Source: Cordilura impudica (taxonomy: Eukaryota; Arthropoda; Insecta; Diptera; Scathophagidae). From it: a DNA stretch of 64,000 nt. Every line of letters starts with the position of its first letter. The stretch's first letter is position 1. The notes beneath the pieces were generated by a model. That model ran no database searches and had not been told where the DNA came from. It saw only the letters and a program-made list of their open reading frames with translations. Made by a program: the position numbers and the translations under genes. Shown here one piece after another: positions 1 to 11,105 of this stretch. The stretch is from contig OY821521.1 in NCBI GenBank assembly GCA_963682025.1, positions 56,823,408 to 56,887,407 on the forward strand. The letters run 5' to 3'.

Positions 1-300
1 AAAAATATTGCACTGATTCTTCTCAAATTTCGTTTGTATATATTTTTCCAAAATACAACAGACTTTACCAAACATGATCAGGATCGGTCCATATTTGGAC
101 CTAGTCCCTATATAGATATAGCATCCGATATGAACTTTTTCATATCTGCAGCCAAAAAAATTAATAAAAATCCCACTCAAATTTGGTTTATGCTTATTTT
201 CTATATTCAGTTAGTTGGGACTGAGAGATAGGGTCTCTAAACGCATGGTATAGGGTATCGTATAGTCGGTCTAGACCGACTATAATTTTCTTACTTGTTT
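1..300 (+). mobile_element. DINE-A (INE-1-like Helentron) copy 1, 3' half
   Basis: This is the 3' half of the commonest repeat in the window. It ends with a hairpin (AGTCGGTCTAGACCGACT) and the tail ATAATTTTCTTACTTGTTT, the layout of INE-1/DINE-1 Helentron-associated elements. The open frame at 34-231 lies wholly inside the repeat and is not a gene. The 5' half lies beyond the window edge or is missing. Confidence 0.85.
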
Positions 301-339
301 TTAATTGAATTAATTGTTAGGAAATTTTTTTATTTTAGC

Positions 340-841
340 CATTTTTGTTTTTTTGCGATTTTTAATTTTACCGATTCTTGATTTCGAATATTTTTAGAGA
401 TTTTTGATTTTCGCGATTTTCAGCTTACCGATTTAAGTTTTTTGATGAATTTGGCGATCCACGACTACATGTATTGGAAATGATTGTACTGTCACTTTCA
501 GAGTACTTTATATATTTTTTTATAGACGGTGCCACGCCCACTAATCCTATGCCACCCATTTTTTATCTAACTACTCACATTAATATCTGATGGACTCGTA
601 CAAAGTGTCAAGGCTTTACCTTTTATTGTACTTCAGCTATATGATATTATATATTTACTTTTCTCTAGGCGGTGCCACAGCCACTGCTCCCATCATGCCC
701 ATTTTTGTTCGATTAATCACATGAATAACTTATGAGCTCACGTAGAGTCCCAAGGCTCTTACCATTACAGAACTTTATATATGTATGTGATTTTTAATAT
801 TTACTTTGTATGGGGAATGACCCACGCCCATTGCTAATTTG
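340..841 (+). repeat. Helitron-body block C1 (GCGATTTTT minisatellite plus GCCACGCCCA units)
   Basis: Degenerate runs of GCGATTTTT-like motifs (about 350-460) are followed by roughly 120-150 bp units, each opening with GCCACGCCCACT or a variant (near 531, 673 and 821). Related blocks occur at 17456-18102 and, inverted, at 39410-40130. The same units appear inside the Helitron at 19560-20185, so I read this as the body of a truncated Helitron. DINE-A copy 2 starts where it stops. Confidence 0.6.
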
Positions 842-1168
842 TATACCCTAAACCACTATGTGGTCATGGTCTAATGACTTTGTACTGATGTTTGTAACTA
901 TCAAAAATATTAGACCTCAGAATCACTTTATGAGTCAATTTAGCGATGTCCGTCGATCCATCCGTCCTTCCTTCTGTGTGTCCATGTAAGCTTTTGAATC
1001 AAACTACAGGTCCCAACTGTGAACATATTTTGATGAAATTTATTATATAAGCTTCAATCGGCCACAGGTTGAACGCTGTTGAAATTGGTGAAAATCTGTT
1101 CATGTTCAGACCTAGTCCCCATATAAATGGACCGTATGAGATCAATTTAAATTGCCATAATATCCTGG
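842..1168 (+). mobile_element. DINE-A copy 2, 5' part (split by a LINE)
   Basis: It starts with TATACCCTAAACCACTATG, a variant of the family's 5' hairpin, and continues through the GTCCGTC-type core to an AAATTGCCATAATATCC stretch. The family sequence resumes at 3233, so the two parts are one element interrupted by the LINE at 1169-3232. Confidence 0.85.
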
Positions 1169-3232
1169 ACAATAATATTGACGCTGCAGCGATAAGGGTG
1201 GAAAAAATAATAGTGCTTGTTATGAGATTATTCATTTCATCAAAGTATATTTCGGCTAAACGTAATCAAAAATCTTGGTGTAACCAGACTTGTAGAGATG
1301 CAGTCAGATCCATAGAGGAAGCATTCAGACTTTGGCGTAAAAATAAGAATTCCGTCATTGAACTGCTACGCAAACAGACGAGAAACGAATGTGCTAAAGT
1401 GCTAAGGCGCGAAAAGTTTCATCACGAAAGCGTCTTTGGTTTTTTCTGCTCCTTGGGGCAGCAACAGCATTTGGTCATTTGTTAAAAGAGTAAACAATAA
1501 TGCTCTTATAATGAATGACCAAATATTCACTGACCCGGTTATTAAGGCTAACCTTTTAGCTGAACTGAAATTCATTTTTGCCGGATAACGATCAACCACT
1601 ACGAAACTCGAAAGAGTATCTTGTGCTATGCCTAAAATATTCTTCCGAGCACTTCCAGCTATAAAGGTTCTTTCTTATCTCAACATTAATAAGTCTCCGG
1701 GGCCGGATGGTATACCAGCACTGGTGCTGAAAGAGTGCTCTTCGACGCTAGCCAGTCCATTGGCCAACCTTTTCAGCCTTTCGTACCGTGCGGGAGTCTT
1801 TCCCTCTTGCTGGAAGGTTGCTAATGTCCAACCAATCCCTAAAAAAGGTGAGGCTAATAACCCTGAAAATTACCGTCCAACTGCAATCTGCTCTGCACTC
1901 TAAAAGGTGATGGAGAGCAATATCAATTTCCAACATGTGAACTACATAGAGGCCAACTCACTTCTTAATGATCGGCAGTATGGCTTCCGTAGAAATCGTT
2001 CCACGGGAGACCTGCTAGCTCTACTTTCTGAGCGCTGGAGTCGATCCATTCGCAATTTTGGCGATAGATATTTCCAAGGCATTCGATCGTGTGTGGCACG
2101 GTGCACTGATATCAAAGCTTATTGTATTTGGGGCCGATAATGACTTCTCTCGATTTATATCGAGTTTTCTAAGAACCGAACATTACGTGTTGTTATTGAT
2201 GGGGTCTCATCTAGTTTTAGCTTAATTCAGGGGTACCCCAATGTTCCGTTTTTTCTCCTTCTCTTTTCCTTATATTTCTGAACGACCTTCTTGGTCAAAC
2301 TTTTAACTCTATATACTCTTTGACAACGACAGCAGCATTTGTCATTCATTTTCCTTTAATTGTAAGCCAAGCCTCTTGGAGGTTGGGGGGCAAAAGGCGG
2401 GCAATGAATGACACACTCAATCAAGACCTGTTAACAATCTCCGAGTAGGGTAAAGCGAATAGGATTAATTTTAATGCGCTGAAGACTCAATGTTGTATAT
2501 TGACCCATAGGGCCATGGAATCAACAATGTCATCTCTGTATATGGGTGGTACAGGTATTGAGCAGTCGGATACTGTTGATGTTCTAGGCATGAGAATTCG
2601 ATGTGATGTTCGTTGGAACGGGCATGTTCTTCAAGTGTCGAAAGAAGCATTCAGGTGTCTTGGTTTTCTAAAAAGGTGCAAAAATTACTTCACTCCCTCT
2701 GATCTGCTTAAAATCTATACAACGTACATCCGACCGAAATGGAATACAAATCCCATATATCGGCAGGAACTTCAAAGTCTATCTCGGGCGTAGATGCTCA
2801 TCAATGACAGTAGGGTATCCAACTCTATTGAATCATTGGATTATCGTCGGAATGTGGCTTGTGTATCAATGTTCCTTAGATACTACCATGGGAAATGTTC
2901 TTCTGAGATTAGCGAACTTATTCCAAGTGCCCGCGTTTCGGTTCGCTCTACCCGTTTCTCTAGTAGATCACATCCGTTTTTAGTCTATTGTCCAGTTGAC
3001 CGCACAACGCATTAGAGAGAGAATTCGTTTATCAGTTGAACTAGCCGCATGTAGATAAACTCTTCGCAGAGGTCTTTCCTGACAGTTATAATCTAATAAA
3101 ATTTAAGTCAAATACCACAAACACTACTCCCTCTTTCCTCCTTCCCATAACCTATTTTCCTGAGATCAACACAATGCACTGCATCTGTAGGGGGCATCCT
3201 GAGTGTTAGTTAATAAATAAGAAAAAAAAAAA
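1169..3232 (+). pseudogene. 5'-truncated non-LTR retrotransposon (Jockey/I-like), decayed
   Basis: Reverse transcriptase pieces of a LINE ORF2 lie in order on the plus strand. A pre-RT segment (about 1270-1420) contains SWCNQTCRDAVRS. An RT finger segment (1628-1903) contains NKSPGPDGIPALVLKECSS and NPENYRPTAI. Next comes DRQYGFRRNRSTGDLLA (about 1970-2025), then a C-terminal part (2500-3015) with YIRPKW and RYYHGKCSSE. The catalytic YADD region falls in a frame-disrupted stretch and is not visible. Several frameshifts and stops make it dead. It ends in an A-rich tail at about 3220-3232. It sits inside a DINE-A, which marks it as the younger insertion. A second copy of its 3' part lies at 38424-38925. 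The clade is uncertain: Jockey or a related I-group lineage. Confidence 0.85.
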
Positions 3233-3609
3233 GTATCATATAGGTCTCGGTCAAATTGGTTTGTGTGCGTTTAATACATCCATTTATCTGTAGTCCGAAA
3301 ATAAACACTATGTGATAATTTTTAGTCATAGCCCCCATAACATGTTGACTTCCCATCTTCACTTAAATCTATCAAAAACCCAAATATTGCACAGACTTTT
3401 CTCAAATTTATTTTGAATATGTTTAAAAAAAAATTCTTCACAAAATAGGGTCAGGATCGGTCCATTTTTCGTCCTAGTGCCCATACAAATATAGCATCCG
3501 ATATGAACTTTTTCCAATTTTCTATATCGTAAGAGATAGCGTTTCTAAACGCATGGTGTAGGATATTGTATAGTCGGTCTATACCGACTATAATTTACTT
3601 AGTTGTTTT
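3233..3609 (+). mobile_element. DINE-A copy 2, 3' part
   Basis: Continuation of the element begun at 842. It starts at ATCATATAGGTCTCGGTC and ends at the 3' hairpin AGTCGGTCTATACCGACT with a TTACTTAGTTG tail. Together with the 5' part it makes an ordinary full-length copy of about 700 bp. Confidence 0.85.
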
Positions 3610-3760
3610 TAATAGAATTCAACAAAATTTAGTTTAACATTAACACTATATTCAACAAATGAAACCGGTTGTAAATATATTACATTTTTCCACAGTTTTT
3701 GACCATATGTGCCACTGTGCGGCGTAAGAATTATTCACTCCCTAAAAAAAATTTTACATA

Positions 3761-3831
3761 GTGTAATAAAAATTTATTCAAAATTATAAATTTATAAATT
3801 TTAAATTTTAAATTATAAATTTTTATTACAC
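3761..3831. repeat. Perfect 17-bp inverted repeat with AT-only spacer
   Basis: GTGTAATAAAAATTTAT at 3761-3777 is repeated exactly in inverse at 3815-3831 around 37 bp of A and T. It could be a tiny MITE or a cruciform-prone palindrome. No target duplication is evident. Confidence 0.7.
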
Positions 3832-5345
3832 ATTCTCTGTCTTTAAAATCCACGATTTTACTCAAAACCCTAGTTTTAGTGATGAAACTTTTTTGGGAAG
3901 ATTCTCTTTATTCATCATATTCCATCGCATATAAGTTTTACCCGTTCTGGTCCATTGTGTGTTGTACGTTTTACCACAACACTAAAAGTTAGCGTCAAGT
4001 TATCACACTCATACGCTTACACACACTTTTATGCAACAAAGAAAAAGGTAAAAATTAAATTTTCTTGGCTGTTTCATTCTTTTCGTTTGTACTTTTTTTA
4101 TTTGTTAATAATTCCGGCATCAATAGCGAAAATGTTCAAAAAATTTTATGATTGCTTTAAATTTTTTATTTTTGTTGTTGTAGCAAATGGTTGGTTGTTG
4201 TAGCGATGGTTTCGCTATGTTGTTTGTTTGAATATGAACCACGTACAGACGATGTTTCTGGTTTTCGGTAGTTGAAGGATGCGGCTGTGGTGCGGTATGC
4301 GATTTATTACAACATTTGTTTGGTATTGACATCTTACAATATTTCTTATAAATTCGTTTCAGCGCTTTGCCGTCGGCGACCTTTTTTAATACCCAAACTT
4401 TTTATTTTCCTGTTATTTTATTTTATAACTAACAAAAGGGCAGGATGTTAAACATCTACAGGAGTCTGCGACAGTCTAGGTTAGTGACTTTTTCTTGATG
4501 GAGCGAACTGCGGAAGAGACGGGTAGCAGAGAGTTGAAATACATTAACAAAAAAAAATAATCTTAGAAAGTCTGTTAAAAGATGACTTAAAAGTTAAAAC
4601 GTTTTATTGTTCTGCTTAAGAACATAAAAATTTCTTTTCTTTTTATTGTTTTCCACTAAAGTTTGAGCCAGAGGACATTTGTTTGTTTTTGTTAAAAAAT
4701 GTGTCGAAAAATACATACATGCATACATACAAATACACTTTACGATTAATTCAATAACTTAAATCCTGTAACACTTCCATTGTGGCTTTAAAACATTTTT
4801 GCCAGCCAAGACGTCAGCAACTACTTTTGGCTAAAAATCACTTTCAAATGGTGTTTAGTGTGTTTGGGAAAATGTGCTATAAAATCGAAGTGAGGACACA
4901 TTTTGATACACACATACAGAAAAAAATTCACCACCCGAATTGTTCAAATTTTAACAAGTGAATTTTTGATTGTAACAGAAAAAATTTTATTATTAATATA
5001 TTTACTGATAAGGCAATAGAATTATAGTCTTTATTAACCCGAAATTCGGTTATTATCTTAATCGCAATTCGGTTGGCAAAAAAATCGATGGCGAAAACGA
5101 ATCTGTTTTTTATGCGCAATAATAACTCAGAATCAGATAGTAAAACAGTCCAGATTTTTAATTTACGTGGACCTGACTTTCAAGTGCTTACCAAACCCAC
5201 AATAAATCCCACTAAAAAGATTCTAGTTCTTCAATATCATCACATTCCATCAGATTTCTGCTTCAATAAAATAATTTTAATTCTTAATGAATTTGGATCT
5301 AATTAACATATTTTATTCCCAATACTTTATATCTGTGGACTTTTA
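3832..5345. other. Unassigned single-copy-looking sequence
   Basis: I see no recognisable gene. A CATATAAG box near 3930 precedes a pyrimidine-rich stretch, and a GCATACATAC-type microsatellite lies near 4708-4730. Short open frames at 3955-4203 and 5073-5306 have no recognisable domain. This is one of the few long stretches without an obvious repeat, so it could hold regulatory or untranslated sequence of a distant gene; nothing shows this directly. Confidence 0.3.
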
Positions 5346-6624
5346 TCAGTTTTTTGCATTCATTTTCGAAATCTGCCATATCATGTCTAGTTGGAGCGAA
5401 AGCTCTAATTTTTCTTCCACATAATTTGAATTTTTTATTTTTGTTTTTATTATTTCACAGCGAGTGCACAAATCAAGTTGAGTTTTCTTGAACTTAATAT
5501 CTAAAGAATGAAATATTTCCTGAAACTTAGTCTCGGACACAGGTTGAAAAGATTTTTTTGTGTAAAGAGTATACAATGTTGAGAGGTTAAGACCACGCTG
5601 ATAATAAACCTTATAAGTATGACTGCGACTATAGTGACATTGGTATTTCGGAAATTCATTTATAAATTCAAGAACTTCATTGTGTCTGTCAAGAGATATT
5701 TTGTTTGTTTACCAAGTCGGTCATTAAGACCAGGTCCAGCAAATTCTTGCGATTTATATTTGCAAATAGTTTTGACGCTTTGTTCAGTTTCGCCAAATAT
5801 TTTCAAAAAACATTGCTTACATGCTCTTAGTTTTTGGCCGTGAATTTAGAAATTGTACAGATAAATGTATTGGCGATTCCTTGGTTTCTTTTTTTGACTT
5901 TTGAAGAGTTGCAGTCTCTTTATTCTGCACTTCAATTAAGTTCGATAAAATTTTACTCCAGTAAGCTTCGAACATTTTTTTTTTGCTGCTCCAAATTGAT
6001 TTTCGTATGACACTTTTGTCTGCAATTCTCTAATTTATGAGTTCATCTGGCAGGAATTATTTGATTTTTATAAATAACGTATTCTTTTCCTAAATTTTTA
6101 TTATGTTTGTTAATTTTTTGTGGTGCAAATAATGCCCCTTCATTTAGCTCCGGTGAGTTAAAATTAGTTAAGTTTGACTGTAAAACATTACCCATAGCTC
6201 GAGTGCGTTCTGAAGTAGAATTTAAATCCGAGCAGGACTGTTTTCCGAAGGTATAAAATCAGAATCATCGAAGTCAGTTTCGTGAAAATATCGCTTTGAC
6301 TCCCAACTTCGCTTTCAGTATTGTCAATATTATTTTTTCTATGGCGCGCAACATACTGTTAATCATGCCGACATCATTTGAACTGTTTGTTTCATTCAGA
6401 AGTGGTTCCCATATTGAACCATTTCCAAGATCTAGCTTGAAGAGGTTTCCCTTCTTGCCAATATTGTTTTCTAATATATTTTTGTTCGATTTAACCTTTG
6501 CTGCCTCTTCAACATTCAGCATAGCAACACTTTCATTCATAACAAATTTGTTTTCTGATGGTATATTTTCTTTAAAATTTTACATTTTCTTTGCCATAGC
6601 TGTGAGCAGCCGTCCTCTTGCCAT
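5346..6624 (-). pseudogene. Decayed transposon-like protein with zinc-ribbon-like CxxC
   Basis: Read on the minus strand, a start at 6624 (MARGRLLTAMAKKM) is followed by an in-frame TAA at 6580-6582. Conserved-looking blocks continue down to 5346 in shifting frames. One near 6200-6060 contains STSERTRAMGNVLQSNLTNF. One near 5840-5710 contains LRACKQCFLKIFGETEQSVK and GLNDRLGKQ. The last open block (about 5697-5346) contains CHYSRSHTYKVYYQRGLNLS, then FQPVSETKFQEIFHSL and LDLCTRCEIIKTKIKN. This order resembles the N-terminal half of a large group of uncharacterised, transposon-derived insect proteins (Sola2-like is my best guess; not certain). At least two frameshifts and one stop are present, and the catalytic half is missing. 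No terminal repeats were found. Confidence 0.6.
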
Positions 6625-6699
6625 TTTATTATTGTTTCTTGTCACACGAAACAGCATATTTATTTACTTTTTTACTTATGCACCTGACAAAAGCTCTTG

Positions 6700-7434
6700 A
6701 ATAGATATAAAAAATGTTTTTTAAACTTTAAAGTTTGACTTATGTCGGCACAAGATAAGTTATCTCAATGAAAGTTTTCGCATTTGATAAAAGCACTTAT
6801 TTCGAATTATGTTGTTTTGTGAAAAGCAAATTTAAAAAAAATCATGTGAGTCCGGTCACAGGGGAGATGTGTAAATATATAGTAATTAAAGATTTTTTTA
6901 TGGCACTTTTTTAAAATTAAACAGAAAGCGTCATCTATGTATCACTTATACCTAGCGATCAACAGCTGGGGCTCTGCTTATATAAAAGTACTTGCTGAGT
7001 CCGGTCCGCGTTGCTGGCCCGAAGAAAACATCTGGATTTTATATTGCATCTAAATTTTAATACCGAGTGTCGGGCAAAAGTAAAGCACGATTTAATAATA
7101 TTATGAATATGACTGAAAAAAAATATACGTTTTCTTGAATATTTTAACACCAGCGCCACCTACAGGTGAAAAACTTTGTCAGCAACTTTAGTTTTATGTA
7201 CATAATATATGTTGCGAATTTGAGCTAAATTGGACCGTAAATAAATTTTTTGGGAAAACCTAGACCCCAGCGCCACATATCAGGTACAAAAAAAAGTTAT
7301 GCAAATCGGAGAAACAAAGGAACATATGGTATGAATACGAAGTCGCTAGCATTAGTGGTTCAACAGTTATTAGAGTACCAACATACGCACCAACGTTTTT
7401 ATATATTAAGATTTATTATTCTTTATTATTTCAA
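6700..7434. other. Unassigned AT-rich sequence
   Basis: No gene is recognised. Two short related phrases, CCAGCGCCAC at about 7151 and 7266, hint at an old local duplication. Open frames here (6959-7159, 7250-7519) show no domain. Confidence 0.3.
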
Positions 7435-7919
7435 ACGGTTAATTTTTAATTTTTCGTTTTTTATTTTTAATTTTTCATTTTTCATTTATCATTTTTCGTT
7501 TTTCAATTTTCATTTTTAATTTTTCGTTCTTCATTTTTCATTTTTTATTTTAGTTTTTTTATATTTCATTTTTATTTTTTTTTTCATTTTTTATTTTTCA
7601 TTTTTTATTTTTAATTTTTCGTCTTTCATTTTTGATTTCTCATTTTTCGTTTTTCATTTTTTGTTTTTCATTTTTAATTTTTTATTTTTCATTTTTCATT
7701 TTTATTTTTCATTTTTCATTTAATATATTTTTTATTTTTCATTTTTTATTTTTAATTTTTATTTTTTATTTATTAACTTTTATTTTTTATTTTTAATTTT
7801 TAATATAAATTTTTTTTTATTTTTAATTTTTTATTTTTCATTTTGATTTTTCATTTTTCTTATTTTATTTTAATTTTTCATTTTTTATTTTTTATTTCTC
7901 ATATTTTATTTTCTATTTT
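7435..7919. repeat. T-rich array of TTTTTCATTTTTTATTTTT type
   Basis: Low-complexity array of 5-8 bp units (ATTTTT, CATTTTT, CGTTTTT) on the plus strand. Its character continues at 8720-8972, 9455-9487 and 10229-10415, so three DINE-A copies interrupt, or were amplified with, one original array. Confidence 0.85.
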
Positions 7920-8719
7920 TATACCCTATACCACTATGTGGTTTGGGTATAATGACTTTATGCTGCTGTTTGTAACAACCAAAAATATTTGACCTACACC
8001 CATCTTTAATTATACCGATCGAATCAGAATCACTATCTGATTCGATTTAACGATGTCCCTCCGTCCGTCCGTCTGTGTGTCCATGTTAACATTGTAATCA
8101 AACTGCAGGTCGCAAACATGAATATATTTTGATGAAATTTGGTATTTGATCTTCTATCGGCCATGGGATGAACGCTATTGAAATTGGTGAGAATCGGTCC
8201 ATGTTCAGACCTAGCCCTCATACAAATGACCCCTATGAAATCGACATAAATTGCCATAAGTTCCAAATTATCATATAGATCTCAGTCAAATTGGGTTTGT
8301 TTGTGTTTATTACATCCATTAATCAGTAGGTCAAAAATGCTCCCTACAGGAAATTTCTTAGTCAAAGGCCCCATATAGAGCTGCTTCCCGATCTTCACTT
8401 AAATCTATCAAAAAACAAAAATATTGCACAGATTTTTCTCAAATTTGGTTTGTATATATTTTTTTAAAGTATAAGTGACTTTACCAAATATGGTCAGGAT
8501 AGGTCCATTTTTCGACATAGTCCCCATATAAATATAGTATCCGATATGAACTTTTTCATATCTGCAGCGAAAAAAAAAAATTAATAAAAATGTCACTCAA
8601 ATTTGGTTTATGCATATTTGATATATCCAATTAGTTGGACTGAAGAGATAGGGTCTCTTAACCATGGTATAGGGTATCGTATAGTCGGGCTAGGCCGACT
8701 ATAATTTTCTTACTTGTTT
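7920..8719 (+). mobile_element. DINE-A copy 3, full length
   Basis: A complete reference copy of about 800 bp. The 5' hairpin ATACCC..GGGTAT surrounds CCACTATGTGG. A GTCCCTCCGTCCGTCCGTC core follows, then a body shared with all other copies. The 3' end is AGTCGGGCTAGGCCGACT and ATAATTTTCTTACTTGTTT. No coding capacity. The layout matches INE-1/DINE-1 non-autonomous Helentrons of flies. Confidence 0.9.
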
Positions 8720-8972
8720 ATTTCTTATTTCTTATTTTTTAATTTTTATTTTTTATTTTTTATTTTTTTATTTTTTATTTTTTATTTTTTTGTTTTTTAT
8801 TTTTTATTTTTAATTTTTTATATTTAATTTTTCGTCTTTCATTTTTGATTTCTCGTTTCTCGTTTTTCACTTTTTGTTCTCCATTTTTCATTTTTCATTT
8901 TTCATTTTTAATTTTTTATTTTTCATTTCTCATTTTTCTTTTTTCATTTTTCATTTTTCATTTTTATATCGA
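8720..8972. repeat. T-rich array, second segment
   Basis: Same low-complexity composition as 7435-7919, lying between DINE-A copies 3 and 4. Confidence 0.85.
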
Positions 8973-9454
8973 CTTAAATCGACTTAAATTGCCATAGGAT
9001 TCAAACTATCATATAAATCTTAGTCAAATTGGGTTTGTATGTGTTTATTACATCCATTAATCAGTAGTCCAAAAATGGTCCCTATGGGAAAGCTCTTAGT
9101 CATAGGCCCCATATAGAGCTGCTTCCCGATCTTCACTTAAATCTATCAAAAAACAAAAATATTGCACTGATTCTTCTCAAATTTTGTTTGTATATATTTT
9201 TGCAAAATACAAGAGACCTTACCAAACATGGTCAGGATCGATCCATTTTTGGGCCTAGTCCCTATATAGATATAGCATCCGATATGAACTTTTTCATATC
9301 TGCAGACAAAAAAATTTATAAAAATCCCACTCAAATTTGGTTTATGCTTATTTTCTATGTCCAGTTAGTTGGGCCTATGGGGTAGGGTCTCTAAACGCAT
9401 GTTATAGGGTATCCTATAGTCGGTCTAGACCGACTATAATTTTCTTACTTGTTT
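8973..9454 (+). mobile_element. DINE-A copy 4, 5'-truncated
   Basis: Starts mid-body at ATCGACTTAAAT and runs to the intact 3' hairpin and ACTTGTTT tail. The 5' part is replaced directly by the T-rich array. Confidence 0.85.
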
Positions 9455-9487
9455 AATTTTCATTTTTTATTATTTATTTTTAATTTT

Positions 9488-10228
9488 TATACCCTATACC
9501 ACTATGTGGTTTGGGTATAATGACTTTGTGCTGCTGTTTGTAACAACCAAAAATATTTGACCTAGACCCATCTTTAATTATAACAATGTCCGTCCGTCCG
9601 TCCGTCAGTGTGTCCATGTAAACCTTTTAATCAAACTGCAGGTCCCAAATATGTATATATTTTAATGAAATTTGGTATATAAGCTTCAATCGGTCGTGGA
9701 ATGAATGCTCTTGAAATTGGTGAGAATCGGTCCATGTTCAGACCTAGCCCCCATACAAATTACCCCTATGAATTCGACATAAATTGCCATAAGATTCAAA
9801 TTGTCATATAGATCTTACTCAAATTGGGTTTGTATGCGTTCATTACATCCATTAATGAGTAGTCCAAAAATGATCCCTTTGGCCCCATATAGACTGCTTC
9901 CCGATCTTCACTTAAATCTATTAAAAACAAAAATATTGCACTGATTCTTCTCAAATTTTGTTTGTATATATTTTTGCAAAATACAAGAGACTTTACCAAA
10001 CATGATCAGGATTGGTCCATTTTTGGACCTAGTCCCCATATAGATATAGCATCCGATATGATTTTTTTTATATCTGCAGCCAAAAGAATTAATAAAAATC
10101 CCACTCAAATTTGGTTTTTGCTTATTTTCTATATCCAGTTAGTTGGGCCTAAGAGATAGGGTTTCTAAACGCATGGTATAGGTTATCGTATAGTCGGTCT
10201 AGGCCGACTATAATTTTCTTACTTGTTT
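9488..10228 (+). mobile_element. DINE-A copy 5, full length
   Basis: 5' hairpin TATACCC..GGGTATA at 9488, GTCCGTCCGTCCGTC core, and 3' hairpin with GGTCTAGGCCGACT and the TTACTTGTTT tail. Only about 33 bp of T-rich sequence separates it from copy 4. Confidence 0.9.
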
Positions 10229-10415
10229 AGTTTTAATTTTTTTTTTTATTTTTAATTTTTTGTTTCTCATTTTTCATTTTTAATTTTTTATCTTTCATTA
10301 TTCTTTTTTTATTTTTTTATTTTTATTTTTTCTTTTTTATTTTTAATTTTTAATTTTTCACTTTTTAAATTTTATCTCTATTTTTTATTTTTATTTTTTT
10401 ATTTTTCAACAGCAA
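10229..10415. repeat. T-rich array, third segment
   Basis: Continuation of the ATTTTT-type array after DINE-A copy 5. It ends near the piggyBac remnant. Confidence 0.8.
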
Positions 10416-10559
10416 CAAAAAGGTTACTACTTATCATAGGTTATACCGTTTTTGTCTTACTCTGTTTTTGTGATTGCGCATATAGATATTTCGACTTATC
10501 TGAAATAAGTGGGTTTGTTAAAAGTAAATTTTTAAAATCTCGATATAAGTAGATAATAT

Positions 10560-11105
10560 ATTCGTAGTTAGATATCGTATCTGCGCAGAGCAGATTGCAA
10601 TTGGACGGTAATTTTCGGGGAAGAAGAATAAAGCGGTAATTTTGCTGTCTACTTGCGATGCAGGCACAACTGAAAAAAGGATGTCTATGGTTGTTCTGGA
10701 TTACAATGGTAATAAATCCGGCGTGGATAGAAGGGATCAGATGCTTGGTACATATTCTTGTAAACAATCAACAAACCGCTGGCCACTTGCAATGTTCTAC
10801 AATATGGTAGATATTGCTGCATTGACTGCATTTTTCATATATGTGACCTTCTCCGAGAAAAGGGACTTAATGTGTGAAAATTAAGTTTTGAGAAAAAAAC
10901 GCATTTAAAGTTTCTACACCCTTTTAGGTACCAGAATTCACCGTTTTTGACACAATCCATTTTTTGACACACTAGGCCCCTTTTCTCGGAGAAGGTGACA
11001 TATAATGAAATTAAGCCAGTAAAAAAATTACGTTAATTTTTTGCAATTGCTCATGACACAATTAGCACTGCCTAAACTTGAAGAACGAGCCACCACTGAA
11101 CGTAT
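10560..11105 (+). pseudogene. piggyBac transposase remnant (C-terminal part)
   Basis: The open frame around 10621-10841 reads KKNKAVILLSTCDAGTTEKR, then DYNGNKSGVDRRDQMLGTYS and CKQSTNRWPLAMFYNMVDIA. These are the signature blocks of piggyBac transposases (DDE_Tnp_1_7), including the last catalytic Asp region (GVDRRDQM). Just upstream, GNFRGR sits in another frame, so there is a frameshift near 10610. A 159-bp MITE interrupts the gene at 10842-11000. Coding sense resumes after it with YNEIKPVKK and LLMTQLALPKLEERATTERI up to about 11105, where RTE LINE sequence begins. The N-terminal half and the terminal repeats were not found. Confidence 0.85.
10842..11000. mobile_element. 159-bp MITE inserted in the piggyBac frame (TA target)
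   Basis: Terminal inverted repeats are TGTGACCTTCTCCGAGAAAA at 10842 and its inverse ending at 11000, with one mismatch over about 23 bp. TA flanks both sides (10840-10841 and 11001-11002). Removing the element and one TA rejoins the piggyBac frame as AFFIYNEIKP. TA duplication points to a Tc1/mariner-mobilised MITE. Confidence 0.8.

Noticed and set aside
34..231. Repeated short open frames such as MYIFLQNT..DLTKHGQD (also near 9188, 9962 and 62238)
   Set aside because: They recur because they lie in the conserved body of DINE-A copies; no coding signal beyond repeat identity.
10441..10767. 108-codon minus-strand open frame
   Set aside because: Antisense to the piggyBac reading, which has clear family motifs.
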